Shown one piece after another: positions 16,307 to 25,619 of a DNA stretch of 64,000 bases. The stretch lies in contig CBDVCE010000001.1 in the NCBI GenBank assembly GCA_965372405.1, forward strand, positions 62,001 through 126,000, in the 5' to 3' direction. Every line of letters starts with the position of its first letter. The first letter of the stretch is position 1. This DNA comes from Sunxiuqinia sp965372405. Its GTDB lineage: Bacteria; Bacteroidota; Bacteroidia; Bacteroidales; Prolixibacteraceae. The position numbers and the translations under genes were made by a program. Below the pieces are notes generated by a model that saw only the letters and a list, made by a program, of their open reading frames with translations, was not told where the DNA came from and did not search any database.

Positions 16307-16532
16307 TGCCAGGGGTTTCATGTAAAAGTAGGAAAATTCCAACTATAATTGACAATTTACAAGTAGTATTACAACATAATCTTCATCTGGAAGTGTAATT
16401 TGGTAAATAGATTTTGGAATGTTTGGATGCTCAGATAGTCAGAATGTCATTAGTAATTGAACATTTAATCATGCAAACTGTATCTCGCGACAGATTACTT
16501 CGTCATCCCACCTCGTAAAGACGTCCTCACCT

Positions 16533-16976
16533 TCAACTCTTCAGGTTTTCCAAATCTTCTTTCAAATCAGCTATCTGCTTTTTACTCAATGCCGATAAGC
16601 TAATCTCCGAATAATGGGCTATGCCTTTCTTCGTTTTTACTGAAATAATAAGATCTGAAAAAAGTAAGGTTCTTTTTACCTCAACATTCTGAAAAGCGAA
16701 TTTCTTAAACTCCACCGAGTTGTATTCTTTCCCAAAAAATGTAATAATTGGATAATAACGAATAACAATCTTATCGCCTTCCGAAGAATAAGAAACATAT
16801 AGCAAGTTAACAAACTGAACAGCCACAATGCTTAGAATAAGCACTCCCCCTAAGATTAGTGCCGCTATATCCATTTCTTTCCACACAAAAAACAAAGCCA
16901 CTAATAACAGGATTACAATGTACAGGTTGAAGCCTTGCTTAATTCGCTTACTCCGCTTTTTGTTTGAAAATTCCAT
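16533..16976 (-). CDS. Small membrane protein with PH-like C-terminal domain
   Basis: This 147-aa protein has a basic N terminus, two transmembrane helices (about 17-33 and 38-60: LYIVILLLVALFFVW, AALILGGVLILSIVAVQF) and a beta-rich C-terminal part (about 65-135: VSYSSEGDKIVIRYYP, LFSDLIISVKT) ending in a helix (DLKEDLENL). This layout fits the bacterial PH-domain membrane proteins, but no firm family is recognised. It is divergent from aroB, about 97 nt apart. Confidence 0.65.
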   Translation of the reverse strand: MEFSNKKRSKRIKQGFNLYIVILLLVALFFVWKEMDIAALILGGVLILSIVAVQFVNLLYVSYSSEGDKIVIRYYPIITFFGKEYNSVEFKKFAFQNVEVKRTLLFSDLIISVKTKKGIAHYSEISLSALSKKQIADLKEDLENLKS

Positions 16977-17021
16977 AACGTTTAATGAATCGTAAATAAT
17001 AGTGGCAAAAGCCTGTTGAAT

Positions 17022-17052
17022 TGAAAGCTCTACAAAAAATAGATTAACTTTG
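17022..17052 (+). promoter_or_regulatory. Promoter of aroB
   Basis: TAACTTTG (17045-17052) is a perfect -7 element; TTG at 17020-17022 is a likely -33 core, 22 bases upstream. The ATG at 17074 leaves a leader of roughly 15 nt, and the in-frame TTG at 17050 lies inside the -7 element, so it cannot be the start. Confidence 0.65.
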
Positions 17053-17073
17053 CGGGCATCAAATCAAACAGAA

Positions 17074-18138
17074 ATGACTGCACCAAAAATACATTCTAAT
17101 ATTATCTTTTCCCAACAGATTGAAGCGGAACTTGAAAAAATAGTTGATCAATTTCCGAAAGGGAAAGTGTTCTTATTAACGGAAGAAACCCCCGCTAAAG
17201 TATGCTTGCCAGTTATTGAAATGCTTATTGAAAGAAAAGGCATTCAGCAAATAACTATTCAAGGTGGAGAAACAAACAAGTCAATTCGCTCGGTTGAAAA
17301 AGCATGGCAGTTCTTATCCGAAAAAGGAGCAGACCGTAAATCACTACTCATTAATATTGGTGGTGGAATGCTAACCGATCTGGGTGGTTTTGTGGCTTCA
17401 ACTTTTAAGCGTGGAATGTCTTTTGTAAATATTCCAACCACCTTGCTGTCACAGGTAGATGCGTCGCTTGGTGGAAAAACAGGGATTAACTTCAACGGGC
17501 TGAAGAATGAAATTGGTGTATTTAATGAGCCAGATGCCGTAATCATTAACACCAATTTTTTAAAGACCATTGATCACCAAAATTTTCTTTCAGGTTTTGC
17601 TGAAATGTTAAAGCATGGCTTGATTAAGAACCCGGAGCATTGGGATGAATTGATGGATTATGATTTGGAAAACATTGACTACGAGGCCTTGCAGGTAATT
17701 ATTGCACATTCAGTAGCCATAAAAGATTGGCATGTGCAAAATGACCTGACTGAAAAGAACATTCGAAAAGCGTTAAACTTTGGTCACACTGCCGGACATG
17801 CTTTTGAAAGTTTTGCCCTGTATAATAACCGCCCAATTTTACATGGTCATGCTGTTGTTTATGGGATGATTGTTGAGCTTTATCTATCGAATAAAGTTTG
17901 TGGTCTTGCCGATTCTAAACTGGAAGATATTTCAAAATGGCTACTAAAAACCTACGGTAAATTTGAAATAGAACAAGCCAATTACGAAGCCCTATATGAA
18001 TTGATGACTCACGATAAAAAGAATGAAGGCAGCCGAATTAATTTCACACTTATTCCAGAAATTGGAAAGGTTGAAATCAATCAGGACTGTTCGAAGGAAC
18101 TTATTTTTGAAGCCTTAAATTATTATTGTTCACTTTAA
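17074..18138 (+). CDS. aroB: 3-dehydroquinate synthase
   Basis: This 354-aa enzyme converts DAHP to 3-dehydroquinate, step two of the shikimate pathway, in the cytoplasm. Family signs are GGGMLTDLGGFVASTFKRG (NAD-binding), IPTTLLSQVDASLGGKTGIN, the metal-binding region FAEMLKHGLI, and LNFGHTAGHAFE with its metal-ligand histidine. Length is normal. aroA follows 49 nt downstream on the same strand, so two steps of aromatic synthesis are paired here. Confidence 0.97.
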   Translation: MTAPKIHSNIIFSQQIEAELEKIVDQFPKGKVFLLTEETPAKVCLPVIEMLIERKGIQQITIQGGETNKSIRSVEKAWQFLSEKGADRKSLLINIGGGMLTDLGGFVASTFKRGMSFVNIPTTLLSQVDASLGGKTGINFNGLKNEIGVFNEPDAVIINTNFLKTIDHQNFLSGFAEMLKHGLIKNPEHWDELMDYDLENIDYEALQVIIAHSVAIKDWHVQNDLTEKNIRKALNFGHTAGHAFESFALYNNRPILHGHAVVYGMIVELYLSNKVCGLADSKLEDISKWLLKTYGKFEIEQANYEALYELMTHDKKNEGSRINFTLIPEIGKVEINQDCSKELIFEALNYYCSL

Positions 18139-18187
18139 TTTTTCATCTTGATTCTAGGATCTTTGTTCTCGAATCTAATTGCACACT

Positions 18188-19414
18188 ATGAAGTACTCCA
18201 TATCCAAATCCGATAAAAACATAAAAGGAAGCATCAATCTTCCATCATCAAAAAGTATTGCCAACCGTGCCCTAATTATTAATGCACTTAGCTATAGCCC
18301 TTATGATATTGGCAACCTTTCGGACAGTGATGACACAAAGGTTCTTCATAAAATACTCACGTCGAACACCAACAAATTTGATATTGGTCATGCCGGAACA
18401 GCCATGCGTTTTATGACTGCATTTCTGGCTCAGGTTGCTGGAGAATGGACTATCACCGGATCGGAAAGAATGAAACAACGCCCCATTGGTATTTTGGTTG
18501 ATGCATTAAATGAACTGGGAGCAAAGATTGAATATTTGGAGAATGATGGCTTTCCTCCTCTAAAGATATTTGGATCGAAACTACAAGGTAAAATTATTGA
18601 GCTAGATGGTAGCATAAGCAGCCAATACATCTCTGCATTATTAATGGTTGCACCATGTATGGAAGATGGCCTTACTTTGCGACTCAAAAATAAAATTACC
18701 TCACGCTCATACATTGCACTCACCCTGAAAATAATGAAGCAGTTTGGCATTCGTTATGCCTGGAAAGGAAATGAAATTAGAGTTGAAGAGCAAACATATA
18801 GCCCAAAACAATTTGTGGTTGAAGCTGACTGGTCGGGTGCCTCATACTGGTATCAACTGGCTGCCCTGTCTGATAATACTGAAATTAAATTGAAGAACCT
18901 TCAGCTAATGAGTTTACAAGGGGATTGTGAAATTGCAGGCTGGTTCAAAGATTTCGGAGTAGAAAGCAAAGCGACTTCCTATAGTGTGATCATCAAGAAA
19001 ACTAAGGATATTCAGCCAAAGCATCTTCAACTTAATTTTGTTGAAAACCCAGACATGGCTCAAACCATGGCTGTATTGTGCGTGATGAAAAAAGTTCCCT
19101 TCCATTTCACCGGTATGGAAACTTTGAAGATTAAAGAAACAGACCGTATTGCAGCCTTGCAAAATGAGTTGGCTAAGTTTGGAGCTCAAATTACCGAACC
19201 AAAGCATGGTGAATTAAAATGGGACGGCACATTCCCTCTGGAAAAAGAAGAAACCCCATGCATTGCTACCTATCATGATCATAGAATGGCATTGGCTTTT
19301 GCTCCTGCAGCTATGTTTGGAAAAGTGGAGATTGATGATCCAATGGTGGTGACCAAATCGTACCCAAAATATTATGAGGACTTGAAGCAAGTTGGTTTCG
19401 AGATTAAGGAATAA
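18188..19414 (+). CDS. aroA: 3-phosphoshikimate 1-carboxyvinyltransferase (EPSP synthase)
   Basis: This 408-aa enzyme transfers enolpyruvate from PEP to shikimate-3-phosphate. It shows the N-terminal LPSSKSIANRALIINAL, the GTAMRFMTAFLA region, the R-rich GSERMKQRPIG loop, a SSQYISALLM segment and the C-terminal KETDRIAAL and YHDHRMALAFA motifs. It is slightly shorter than the E. coli enzyme, as is usual in Bacteroidota. The ATG at 18188 is preferred over an in-frame TTG at 18179. Probably cotranscribed with aroB. Confidence 0.96.
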   Translation: MKYSISKSDKNIKGSINLPSSKSIANRALIINALSYSPYDIGNLSDSDDTKVLHKILTSNTNKFDIGHAGTAMRFMTAFLAQVAGEWTITGSERMKQRPIGILVDALNELGAKIEYLENDGFPPLKIFGSKLQGKIIELDGSISSQYISALLMVAPCMEDGLTLRLKNKITSRSYIALTLKIMKQFGIRYAWKGNEIRVEEQTYSPKQFVVEADWSGASYWYQLAALSDNTEIKLKNLQLMSLQGDCEIAGWFKDFGVESKATSYSVIIKKTKDIQPKHLQLNFVENPDMAQTMAVLCVMKKVPFHFTGMETLKIKETDRIAALQNELAKFGAQITEPKHGELKWDGTFPLEKEETPCIATYHDHRMALAFAPAAMFGKVEIDDPMVVTKSYPKYYEDLKQVGFEIKE

Positions 19415-19427
19415 ATCTAAAAAATAA

Positions 19428-19458
19428 GGGATGGCATCTTTTGAAAAGATGCCATCCC
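19428..19458. terminator. Terminator between convergent aroA and the transglutaminase-like gene
   Basis: GGGATGGCATCTTTT (19428-19442) pairs with AAAAGATGCCATCCC (19444-19458). On the minus strand TTATTTTTT follows the stem, so it should stop the minus-strand lipoprotein gene; it may also act on aroA. Confidence 0.85.
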
Positions 19459-19484
19459 TCTCTCATTCTAAATACTTGAATATT

Positions 19485-20666
19485 TTATTGCTGATAAAGT
19501 TTTACCAATTCAGCTTGATCGCCAGTTTCAAAAGTAGTTTCTACAAGTTCTCCAGCTCCATCTTCATACTTAAAAGCATACTCAGTATCCTTTTTCAGTT
19601 TGAACTTCAGAAATTTATTTAGGTCATCAATTGAAGCTGGTGAGAAACCAAAAATGACTTCCTTTTCACCATCAAAAACCATTACTTTTTCGGAAACACG
19701 ATTATCTCCATTCGCAGTGTCCTTGTTTTTATAAACAACAACATCAACAAACAATTCATCCTCATTCAAAGGTGAATTGGCAACCTGCTCTTCATAAAGC
19801 CTGATGTAACGATCGGTAACATTTACAGCAGGTACATATTTAATGTTTTCATCCCACACACAAGGAAAACTCAATTTTGTATCCTTAAATGAAGTGGCAT
19901 AAACCCAATGCATTGGCTTTTCAGGATCTGCTTTACCAGCATCAGCAAGGAACCAACTTTTGTTTAGTGATTTTGAATAGTATTCAGTAAAATACCATTC
20001 TCCATCAGCATAAACCTCACACCAGCTATGGTTACCACGCATATTAGTCCACATGGGTGTACCCGCCATTCTCGAAGGAATACCCACCGCACGGTAAGCA
20101 TCATTCAGCAACACAGATAAACCGGTACAGCTAGCCATTCCTTGTTCAATTGACTCATACGGGCTCTGGTCAGCCTTTCTACGTTTGGTATTGTATTCTA
20201 CTCCAACAATATCTTTAATATTTGCAGTAACTGAATCAATCGCTTCATAAATCGTATTGCAATTTTCTACTAAAGGCGAAAAACGATCAAAGAAATCCTG
20301 TCTCCAGGTATCTCTACGTTCATTAATTGCAGCATAAGGCAACACATCATTAAAAAAGATCGAATCTGGCAATTCACGACACCATTCAAACTTCTCACGA
20401 GCCTCAAATGCCACACGTGTATTTTCAAGGATATAATCAGCGCTTAATGAAGTCAAATCCCTCTCTGGCATATAGCTGATCAGAAAAGCAACTGCTTTTT
20501 TCTGTTCTTTAGGAGCCTCTTTTAATGCTTTTTCCAACTCAATTTTATTCTCTCCGGCAGAGTTAAAAGCAATTTGTAATTGCTCATTCTCTTCTTTTGT
20601 AAATTCTGACTGACAAGATGTTGCCACAAACAGAATTAAGGTTAAAAGTGCTAGGTAATTTTTCAT
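19485..20666 (-). CDS. Transglutaminase-like lipoprotein
   Basis: This 393-aa protein has a lipoprotein signal peptide (lipobox ATSC, Cys18). A transglutaminase-like core (about 140-265) includes the catalytic-type cysteine in GMASCTGLSVLLNDA and histidine in NHSWCEVY, separated by the spacing seen in transglutaminase/protease-like families; the third residue is not certain. A beta-rich C-terminal domain follows (about 290-393). Such proteins are surface or periplasmic cysteine peptidases or protein-crosslinking enzymes; here the substrate is unknown. It stands alone on the minus strand. Confidence 0.82.
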   Translation of the reverse strand: MKNYLALLTLILFVATSCQSEFTKEENEQLQIAFNSAGENKIELEKALKEAPKEQKKAVAFLISYMPERDLTSLSADYILENTRVAFEAREKFEWCRELPDSIFFNDVLPYAAINERRDTWRQDFFDRFSPLVENCNTIYEAIDSVTANIKDIVGVEYNTKRRKADQSPYESIEQGMASCTGLSVLLNDAYRAVGIPSRMAGTPMWTNMRGNHSWCEVYADGEWYFTEYYSKSLNKSWFLADAGKADPEKPMHWVYATSFKDTKLSFPCVWDENIKYVPAVNVTDRYIRLYEEQVANSPLNEDELFVDVVVYKNKDTANGDNRVSEKVMVFDGEKEVIFGFSPASIDDLNKFLKFKLKKDTEYAFKYEDGAGELVETTFETGDQAELVKLYQQ

Positions 20667-20744
20667 GCCTCAAAATTAGAATTTATTTAATTACCAACGC
20701 AACTTCGAATCACGAAATATCATCACTAAAGAAAACCATTTGCT

Positions 20745-21104
20745 ATGACTCGATTTTTAAGCTCTATTTTCCTTCTGGCAATAATCATTTCTAGCTGTAG
20801 TGATGAGGAATCTATTCCTGAATGTAATGTTGAAAATCCGATGGAAGAGTTGGAATGGCTCAAGGATGTAAAAAATTCAATTGATAATTGCACTTGCCAG
20901 GTTTCAATCATTCAAGGCAGATATAAAGGTAGCACGGTTTATTATCAACTAATGAATGATCCATATTGCAATAGCATTTTTGGAACCGTTCTTTGGGATT
21001 GCAATGGCTCAGTTGTAAAAACTTACGGCCAAAATGATCTTAACGCTTTTGGAAAAGAAGTAGAACATGAAGAGACCTTGCACGTTTGCAAAGATTCAGA
21101 TTAA
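20745..21104 (+). CDS. Small hypothetical lipoprotein
   Basis: This 119-aa protein has a clear lipobox (IISSC, about Cys18) after a hydrophobic stretch. The mature part is acidic and has five or six cysteines (ECNVENP, DNCTCQVSII, DPYCNSIFG, WDCNGS, HVCKDSD), which suggests disulfides outside the cytoplasm. No family is recognised. Its stop overlaps by 4 nt the stop of the convergent gene on the other strand. Confidence 0.7.
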   Translation: MTRFLSSIFLLAIIISSCSDEESIPECNVENPMEELEWLKDVKNSIDNCTCQVSIIQGRYKGSTVYYQLMNDPYCNSIFGTVLWDCNGSVVKTYGQNDLNAFGKEVEHEETLHVCKDSD

Positions 21105-21718
21105 TTCCCTTCAAACTTAATAATTGGGTAAGACCATTTATAATAAACGGCGAGCAGTCTAGCAGTTATAATAAAAACAATTGGAACTAGTTGTGTAATC
21201 AAATTATTAAATTCAAATTGTCGTAAAACAAGAAAGATTATTCCTCCTAGAATACTGATGGTTGCATAGATTTCTTTTCTGAAAATAACGGGGACTTCAT
21301 TGGCTAATATATCCCTGAGAACTCCACCAAATGCTCCTGTTATAACTCCCATAGCAATACATGCAAATGTATTTAGCTCATACTGAAAAGCAATTTCAAC
21401 ACCAACAATTGTAAATAAGCCCAAACCTGCACTATCAAAAAGCATTAGGGTTTTTCGGAGGTAGGATAGTTTCTTTCTAAAAGCAATTGCAAAGATTGTC
21501 CCTGCTAAAATAAACAAAGCATATTCTGGTTCGAGCAACCAGAAGGCAGTTCGTTCACTAATAAGCATATCCCGAATTGAGCCGCCACCAACAGAAGTCA
21601 CAAAAGCCAGAATAAAAACTCCAAAAGGATCTAACTTTTTATTCATTGCAGTTAATGCCCCGGAAATTGCAAAAGCAAATGTTCCTGCAAAATTGATATA
21701 ACTAAGTAGATTATCCAT
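21101..21718 (-). CDS. Trimeric intracellular cation (TRIC)-type channel, UPF0126-like
   Basis: This 205-aa membrane protein has about seven transmembrane helices and the two repeated glycine-rich signatures of the bacterial TRIC/UPF0126 family: FAFAISGALTAMNKKLDPFG...VGGGSIRDML and GLGLFTIVGVE...GAFGGVLRDILA. The family forms trimeric potassium channels in the inner membrane. Length is normal. It may be transcribed with tadA, which lies 40 nt upstream on the same strand. Confidence 0.92.
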   Translation of the reverse strand: MDNLLSYINFAGTFAFAISGALTAMNKKLDPFGVFILAFVTSVGGGSIRDMLISERTAFWLLEPEYALFILAGTIFAIAFRKKLSYLRKTLMLFDSAGLGLFTIVGVEIAFQYELNTFACIAMGVITGAFGGVLRDILANEVPVIFRKEIYATISILGGIIFLVLRQFEFNNLITQLVPIVFIITARLLAVYYKWSYPIIKFEGN

Positions 21719-21758
21719 GTTGATGATGCGAATAAAAATGCAGATGATTTAACTTACA

Positions 21759-22199
21759 CTACCTTTTCTCTTGAAAAAAAGCGGTCATCAAATCGGCACA
21801 GTCATTGGCCAAAAGTCCAGACACAACTTCAGTTTTGGGATGCAAAGCTTTCGGGGCAAATTTGGAGAAGCCACGTTTCTCATCGCCGGCACCATAAACC
21901 AATTTGCCTAACTGAGACCAACCAATCGCTCCGGCACACATCACGCAAGGCTCAAGTGTCACATAAAGAGTGCATTCATTCAGATATTTACCACCTAACA
22001 GGTCTGCGGCAGCTGTTATAGCTTGCATTTCAGCGTGTGCAGTAACATCAGTCAATGTTTCGGTTAGGTTATGCGCGCGGGCAATAATCCGGTTTTGTGC
22101 AACCACAACAACACCAACAGGAACTTCGCCTTCATCATAAGCTACTCTTGCTTCCTGAAAGGCCTTTTTCATAAAATACTCATCACTAAATAGCTCCAT
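21759..22199 (-). CDS. tadA: tRNA-specific adenosine deaminase
   Basis: This 146-aa zinc deaminase has the HAE motif (H55, E57) and PCVMC (P84-C88), the zinc ligands and proton shuttle of the cytidine-deaminase fold. Length, the N-terminal FMKKAFQEARVA and the C-terminal FFQEKR fit TadA, which makes inosine at the wobble base of tRNA-Arg(ACG). Guanine deaminases share the fold, so the substrate call is by similarity. It is divergent from aspS. Confidence 0.88.
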   Translation of the reverse strand: MELFSDEYFMKKAFQEARVAYDEGEVPVGVVVVAQNRIIARAHNLTETLTDVTAHAEMQAITAAADLLGGKYLNECTLYVTLEPCVMCAGAIGWSQLGKLVYGAGDEKRGFSKFAPKALHPKTEVVSGLLANDCADLMTAFFQEKR

Positions 22200-22255
22200 C
22201 GTTAAAACATTTCAGAATTATTGACAAACCTACAATTTAAATTGTAAAATCTGCT

Positions 22256-22263
22256 TATTTTTG
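22256..22263 (+). promoter_or_regulatory. -7 element of the aspS promoter
   Basis: TATTTTTG matches TAnnTTTG and lies 27 nt before the ATG at 22291. The in-frame TTG at 22261 falls inside it. No clear -33 TTTG at normal distance was found. Confidence 0.55.
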
Positions 22264-22290
22264 CAGGCAAACAAAAAAGAGATCGACACT

Positions 22291-24048
22291 ATGTATAGAA
22301 CGCACACATGTGGTGAATTACGCCTCGATAATCAGGGAACTGAAACAACCCTTGCCGGATGGGTTCAACGTAAACGCGTATTGGGAGGAATGACTTTTGT
22401 AGACCTTCGTGACCGTTATGGGATTACCCAATTGGTTTTTGATGAGAACTCATCAGCTGAAACTACTGTAACTTTGAAAAAGCTGGGACGCGAATTCGTG
22501 ATTCAAACCAGTGGAACCGTTCGTGAACGTAGTAGCAAAAACAAAAATATGCCTACGGGAGAAATTGAAATCGATGTGAAAGATTTAAAAATCTTAAGCT
22601 CGTCAGAGACTCCTCCGTTTACAATTGAAGATGAAAGTGATGGCGGTGATGACATCCGCATGAAGTATCGTTATCTTGATTTGCGACGTAATCCGGTTCG
22701 TGAAAACATGGTGCTTCGCTCAAAGATGGCTCATGCTATCCGTTCATATTTAAATGAAAAAGAATTCATTGAAACAGAAACTCCTGTTTTAATCAAGTCG
22801 ACTCCCGAAGGAGCCCGTGACTTTGTTGTGCCTTCACGCATGAATGCTGGTGAGTTTTATGCATTGCCACAATCGCCACAGGTATTTAAGCAACTATTGA
22901 TGATTGCTGGTTTCGACCGCTACTACCAAATTGTAAAGTGTTTCCGAGATGAAGATCTACGTGCCGACCGTCAGCCTGAGTTTACTCAAATTGACTGCGA
23001 AATGGCCTTCGTTGAACAACAAGATATTCTGGATACATTTGAAGGCTTAACCAAATACTTATTCAAGACTATAAAAGGTGTTGAAGTGGAAGATTTCCCA
23101 CAAATGCCCTATAGTGAAGCAATTCAAAACTATGGTTCTGACAAACCAGACACACGTTTTGAGATGTTAATCAAAGACCTTAACGAGGTAACGAAAAACA
23201 AAGGTTTTAAAGTTTTTGATGATGCTGAATTTGTGGGAGGTATCTGTGCTGAAGGATGTGCGTCATATACCCGCAAACAACTTGATGCACTAACCAATTG
23301 GGTGAAACGCCCTCAAATTGGATCTAAAGGTTTAGTTTACGTAAAATGCAACGAAGATGGTTCTTATAAATCATCCGTAGACAAATTCTATTCTGCTGAA
23401 GATTTAAAAGCATGGGCTGATGTATTTGAAGCCAGGCCCGGAGATTTACTACTGGTTATGTCTGGTGATAAATCACACATGCTGAATGCAATTGGCGAAC
23501 TTCGTTTAGAAATGGGTAATCAATTAGGTCTTCGTGATAAAAACACATTCAAACCACTTTGGGTAGTTGATTTTCCTCTTTTGGAATGGGATGAAGATAG
23601 TAAGCGCTTCCACGCAATGCATCATCCATTCACTTCTCCAAAACCTGAAGACTTTGAACTAATTAATTCCAAGCCGGGAGAAGTTCGTGCGAATGCTTAT
23701 GACCTTGTAATTAACGGTGTTGAAATTGGTGGTGGTTCAGTTCGTATTTTTGATTCAGCTCTTCAAGCAAAAATGTTTGAATTGCTTGGCTTTACCAAAG
23801 AAGAAGCTGAAGCTCAATTTGGATTCCTGATGAGTGCCTTCAAATTTGGTGCACCACCACATGCTGGTATTGCTTTTGGATTTGACCGCCTGGCCTCATT
23901 ATTTGCAGGATTGGATACTATCCGTGATGTAATCGCTTTCCCTAAAAATAATTCAGGACGCGATGTCATGATTGATTCACCATCACCAATTGCAGAAGCA
24001 CAACTTGATGAGTTGAACTTAAAACTGAACGTAAAAGAAGAAAAATAA
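22291..24048 (+). CDS. aspS: Aspartyl-tRNA synthetase
   Basis: This 585-aa class II synthetase charges tRNA-Asp. It has an N-terminal OB-fold (about 1-105; GWVQRKRVLGGMTFVDLRDR), motif 1 and 2 regions (IETETPVLIKSTPEGARDF, KCFRDEDLRADRQPEFTQID), the bacterial GAD insertion (about 280-415) and motif 3 (GIAFGFDRLASLF). It has the bacterial length and architecture. A strong terminator follows. Confidence 0.98.
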   Translation: MYRTHTCGELRLDNQGTETTLAGWVQRKRVLGGMTFVDLRDRYGITQLVFDENSSAETTVTLKKLGREFVIQTSGTVRERSSKNKNMPTGEIEIDVKDLKILSSSETPPFTIEDESDGGDDIRMKYRYLDLRRNPVRENMVLRSKMAHAIRSYLNEKEFIETETPVLIKSTPEGARDFVVPSRMNAGEFYALPQSPQVFKQLLMIAGFDRYYQIVKCFRDEDLRADRQPEFTQIDCEMAFVEQQDILDTFEGLTKYLFKTIKGVEVEDFPQMPYSEAIQNYGSDKPDTRFEMLIKDLNEVTKNKGFKVFDDAEFVGGICAEGCASYTRKQLDALTNWVKRPQIGSKGLVYVKCNEDGSYKSSVDKFYSAEDLKAWADVFEARPGDLLLVMSGDKSHMLNAIGELRLEMGNQLGLRDKNTFKPLWVVDFPLLEWDEDSKRFHAMHHPFTSPKPEDFELINSKPGEVRANAYDLVINGVEIGGGSVRIFDSALQAKMFELLGFTKEEAEAQFGFLMSAFKFGAPPHAGIAFGFDRLASLFAGLDTIRDVIAFPKNNSGRDVMIDSPSPIAEAQLDELNLKLNVKEEK

Positions 24049-24072
24049 ACTTTGATCTACATACTTACACGA

Positions 24073-24093
24073 AAGGGAGCTTTTTGCTCCCTT
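24073..24093 (+). terminator. Terminator of aspS
   Basis: AAGGGAGC-TTTTT-GCTCCCTT is followed by CTTTTATTTC, a standard intrinsic terminator 24 nt after the aspS stop. Confidence 0.88.
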
Positions 24094-24116
24094 CTTTTAT
24101 TTCTCAGATCCAATAT

Positions 24117-24455
24117 TTATTTCAAAAAATCTTCACGGACAGGGTTAAAACTATCAACTAAACGAGCCGTTTTTGTAAGTAACTGAATGGTATGTCTTTT
24201 GCCAGAAGGCACTGCGAACATATCACCAGACTTTAACTCCTGAGACTCTTCATCCTCACAAAAGAAAATTATCTTCCCATCAGCAATGTATGACGTTTGC
24301 TCGTGTGGGTGACTATGCATAGGTTCCGGCTTTTCCCAAGGGCCATCAGTAAAATCAATTAAAACGTTCATCAGGTTATTGGTATGAATAATTTTTCGTT
24401 CCAAACCTTCACGAACAACTTCATAAGGCACTTCATCAAATTTAAGGGTTGCCAT
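24117..24455 (-). CDS. Small cupin-domain protein
   Basis: This 112-aa single-domain cupin shows the first motif MHSHPHEQTSYIADGKIIF (metal-binding His cluster) and the second motif MFAVPSGKRHTIQ. Such proteins bind a metal and a small ligand, or are isomerases or dioxygenases; no substrate can be named. The ATG at 24455 (MATLKFDEV) is preferred; an in-frame ATG at 24473 would add six residues. It lies between the aspS and exb-operon terminators and appears to be its own unit. Confidence 0.85.
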   Translation of the reverse strand: MATLKFDEVPYEVVREGLERKIIHTNNLMNVLIDFTDGPWEKPEPMHSHPHEQTSYIADGKIIFFCEDEESQELKSGDMFAVPSGKRHTIQLLTKTARLVDSFNPVREDFLK

Positions 24456-24489
24456 AAGTAATTGGTTTATCATTTAACAATCAAAAAAA

Positions 24490-24515
24490 GAGGGAAACTA
24501 CAAATAGTTTCCCTC
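24490..24515 (-). terminator. Terminator of the exb operon
   Basis: GAGGGAAACTA (24490-24500) pairs with TAGTTTCCCTC (24505-24515); on the minus strand a run of T (TTTTTTTG) follows. It lies 21 nt after the last exbD stop. Confidence 0.88.
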
Positions 24516-24536
24516 TCAAATATATTCGTAGATTTT

Positions 24537-25010
24537 TTAATCTAATTCAGTTCCCTTGCGTGAAGAGTAGTTGATGTGCAAAGCAGCTGCTTTTCTCAGT
24601 TCCTGTTTAATTTCAGAAACAATACCCATCTTTGTATACTGATCCACTTTTAGAGACGTAACCATAAATGGCACCTCTGCTTCATCTCTAGCTTCCCTCT
24701 CACTGGTAATATATTCAGTAATATCAGAAACACCAGCAAACTGGTCATTTAATTGAATACGTGGTTCTGAACCAAATACTTTCTGGAATTGTAGATGAGG
24801 AGGTCCTACGTAAATATAGCTCACCAGCGACTTCTTCTCTAATTTAGTAAGTTCAGTTGCTTCAGGAATCGTTATTCTTACTTTCATAGTAACTTCCCGC
24901 ATGGTTGTACTTACCATAAAGAAGAAAAGCAGCATAAACACGATATCTGGCAATGAAGCCGTGGATATCGGTGGTAATTCTTTTGCTCCGCTTTTTCTAA
25001 ATTTAGACAT
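24537..25010 (-). CDS. exbD: ExbD/TolR biopolymer transport protein (second copy)
   Basis: This 157-aa protein has one N-terminal transmembrane helix (about 18-36, SLPDIVFMLLFFFMVSTTM) with the conserved aspartate used in proton passage (D in LPDIVFM) and a periplasmic domain. ExbD works with ExbB to pass proton-motive force to TonB. It starts 1 nt after the stop of the first exbD, indicating translational coupling. It is closer to other Bacteroidota second ExbDs than to the first copy. Confidence 0.92.
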   Translation of the reverse strand: MSKFRKSGAKELPPISTASLPDIVFMLLFFFMVSTTMREVTMKVRITIPEATELTKLEKKSLVSYIYVGPPHLQFQKVFGSEPRIQLNDQFAGVSDITEYITSEREARDEAEVPFMVTSLKVDQYTKMGIVSEIKQELRKAAALHINYSSRKGTELD

Positions 25011-25011
25011 A

Positions 25012-25584
25012 TTATTTTCCTCCTACTCTTTTAGGTTCAGCTTCAGATATCCTTTGAGGATATATTACCTTGATTGCTCTTCGTTGATCTTTTTCTAGCT
25101 TTATAAAAGATCTTCCAAATTTATCTCTTGATAACTCCTCTCTAAGATCGTTGATGGCTCCAACCAACTCGTTTTGTACAGCGATATAAGTTCCGTATTG
25201 AGTTCCTACATCATTTCGTAAAGAAATAATTCCTTTAGTAACTGGAATTTCGCCAAAATATGGTACTTCTTTAACCGTTTTTTCAGGTAGATTCTCATCG
25301 TTATTTGAGTTCACCATAAATTCTTTGGCTTTCTCGCGAAGATCTTCAACTCTAGCAATTTCTCCCTCAACCAACAATTGATTATTGGCATTTACCAACA
25401 CCACAAAAATATTTCGTTCTTTAATTGGTGGTGGTGCCTCCTGATCTGGAGGAGGCATAGGTGAAAGTTGGCGTTCAAGACCGCTGTCAACATCCATAGT
25501 CGTCGTCACCAGGAAAAAGATAAGCAACATAAAGGCTATATCAGCCAATGATGAGCCCGGTATTTCAGGTACTTTTTTTGCCAT
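25012..25584 (-). CDS. exbD: ExbD/TolR biopolymer transport protein (first copy)
   Basis: This 190-aa ExbD has its membrane helix near residues 11-28 (SLADIAFMLLIFFLVTTTM) with the conserved Asp, a proline-rich linker (SPMPPPDQEAPPPIKE) and a longer periplasmic domain than the second copy. Two tandem exbD genes after exbB are typical of Bacteroidota, where they energise many TonB-dependent receptors. Confidence 0.93.
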   Translation of the reverse strand: MAKKVPEIPGSSLADIAFMLLIFFLVTTTMDVDSGLERQLSPMPPPDQEAPPPIKERNIFVVLVNANNQLLVEGEIARVEDLREKAKEFMVNSNNDENLPEKTVKEVPYFGEIPVTKGIISLRNDVGTQYGTYIAVQNELVGAINDLREELSRDKFGRSFIKLEKDQRRAIKVIYPQRISEAEPKRVGGK

Positions 25585-25619
25585 GATTCTATTTTTTTTC
25601 CTGTGTTAATCCCACATTA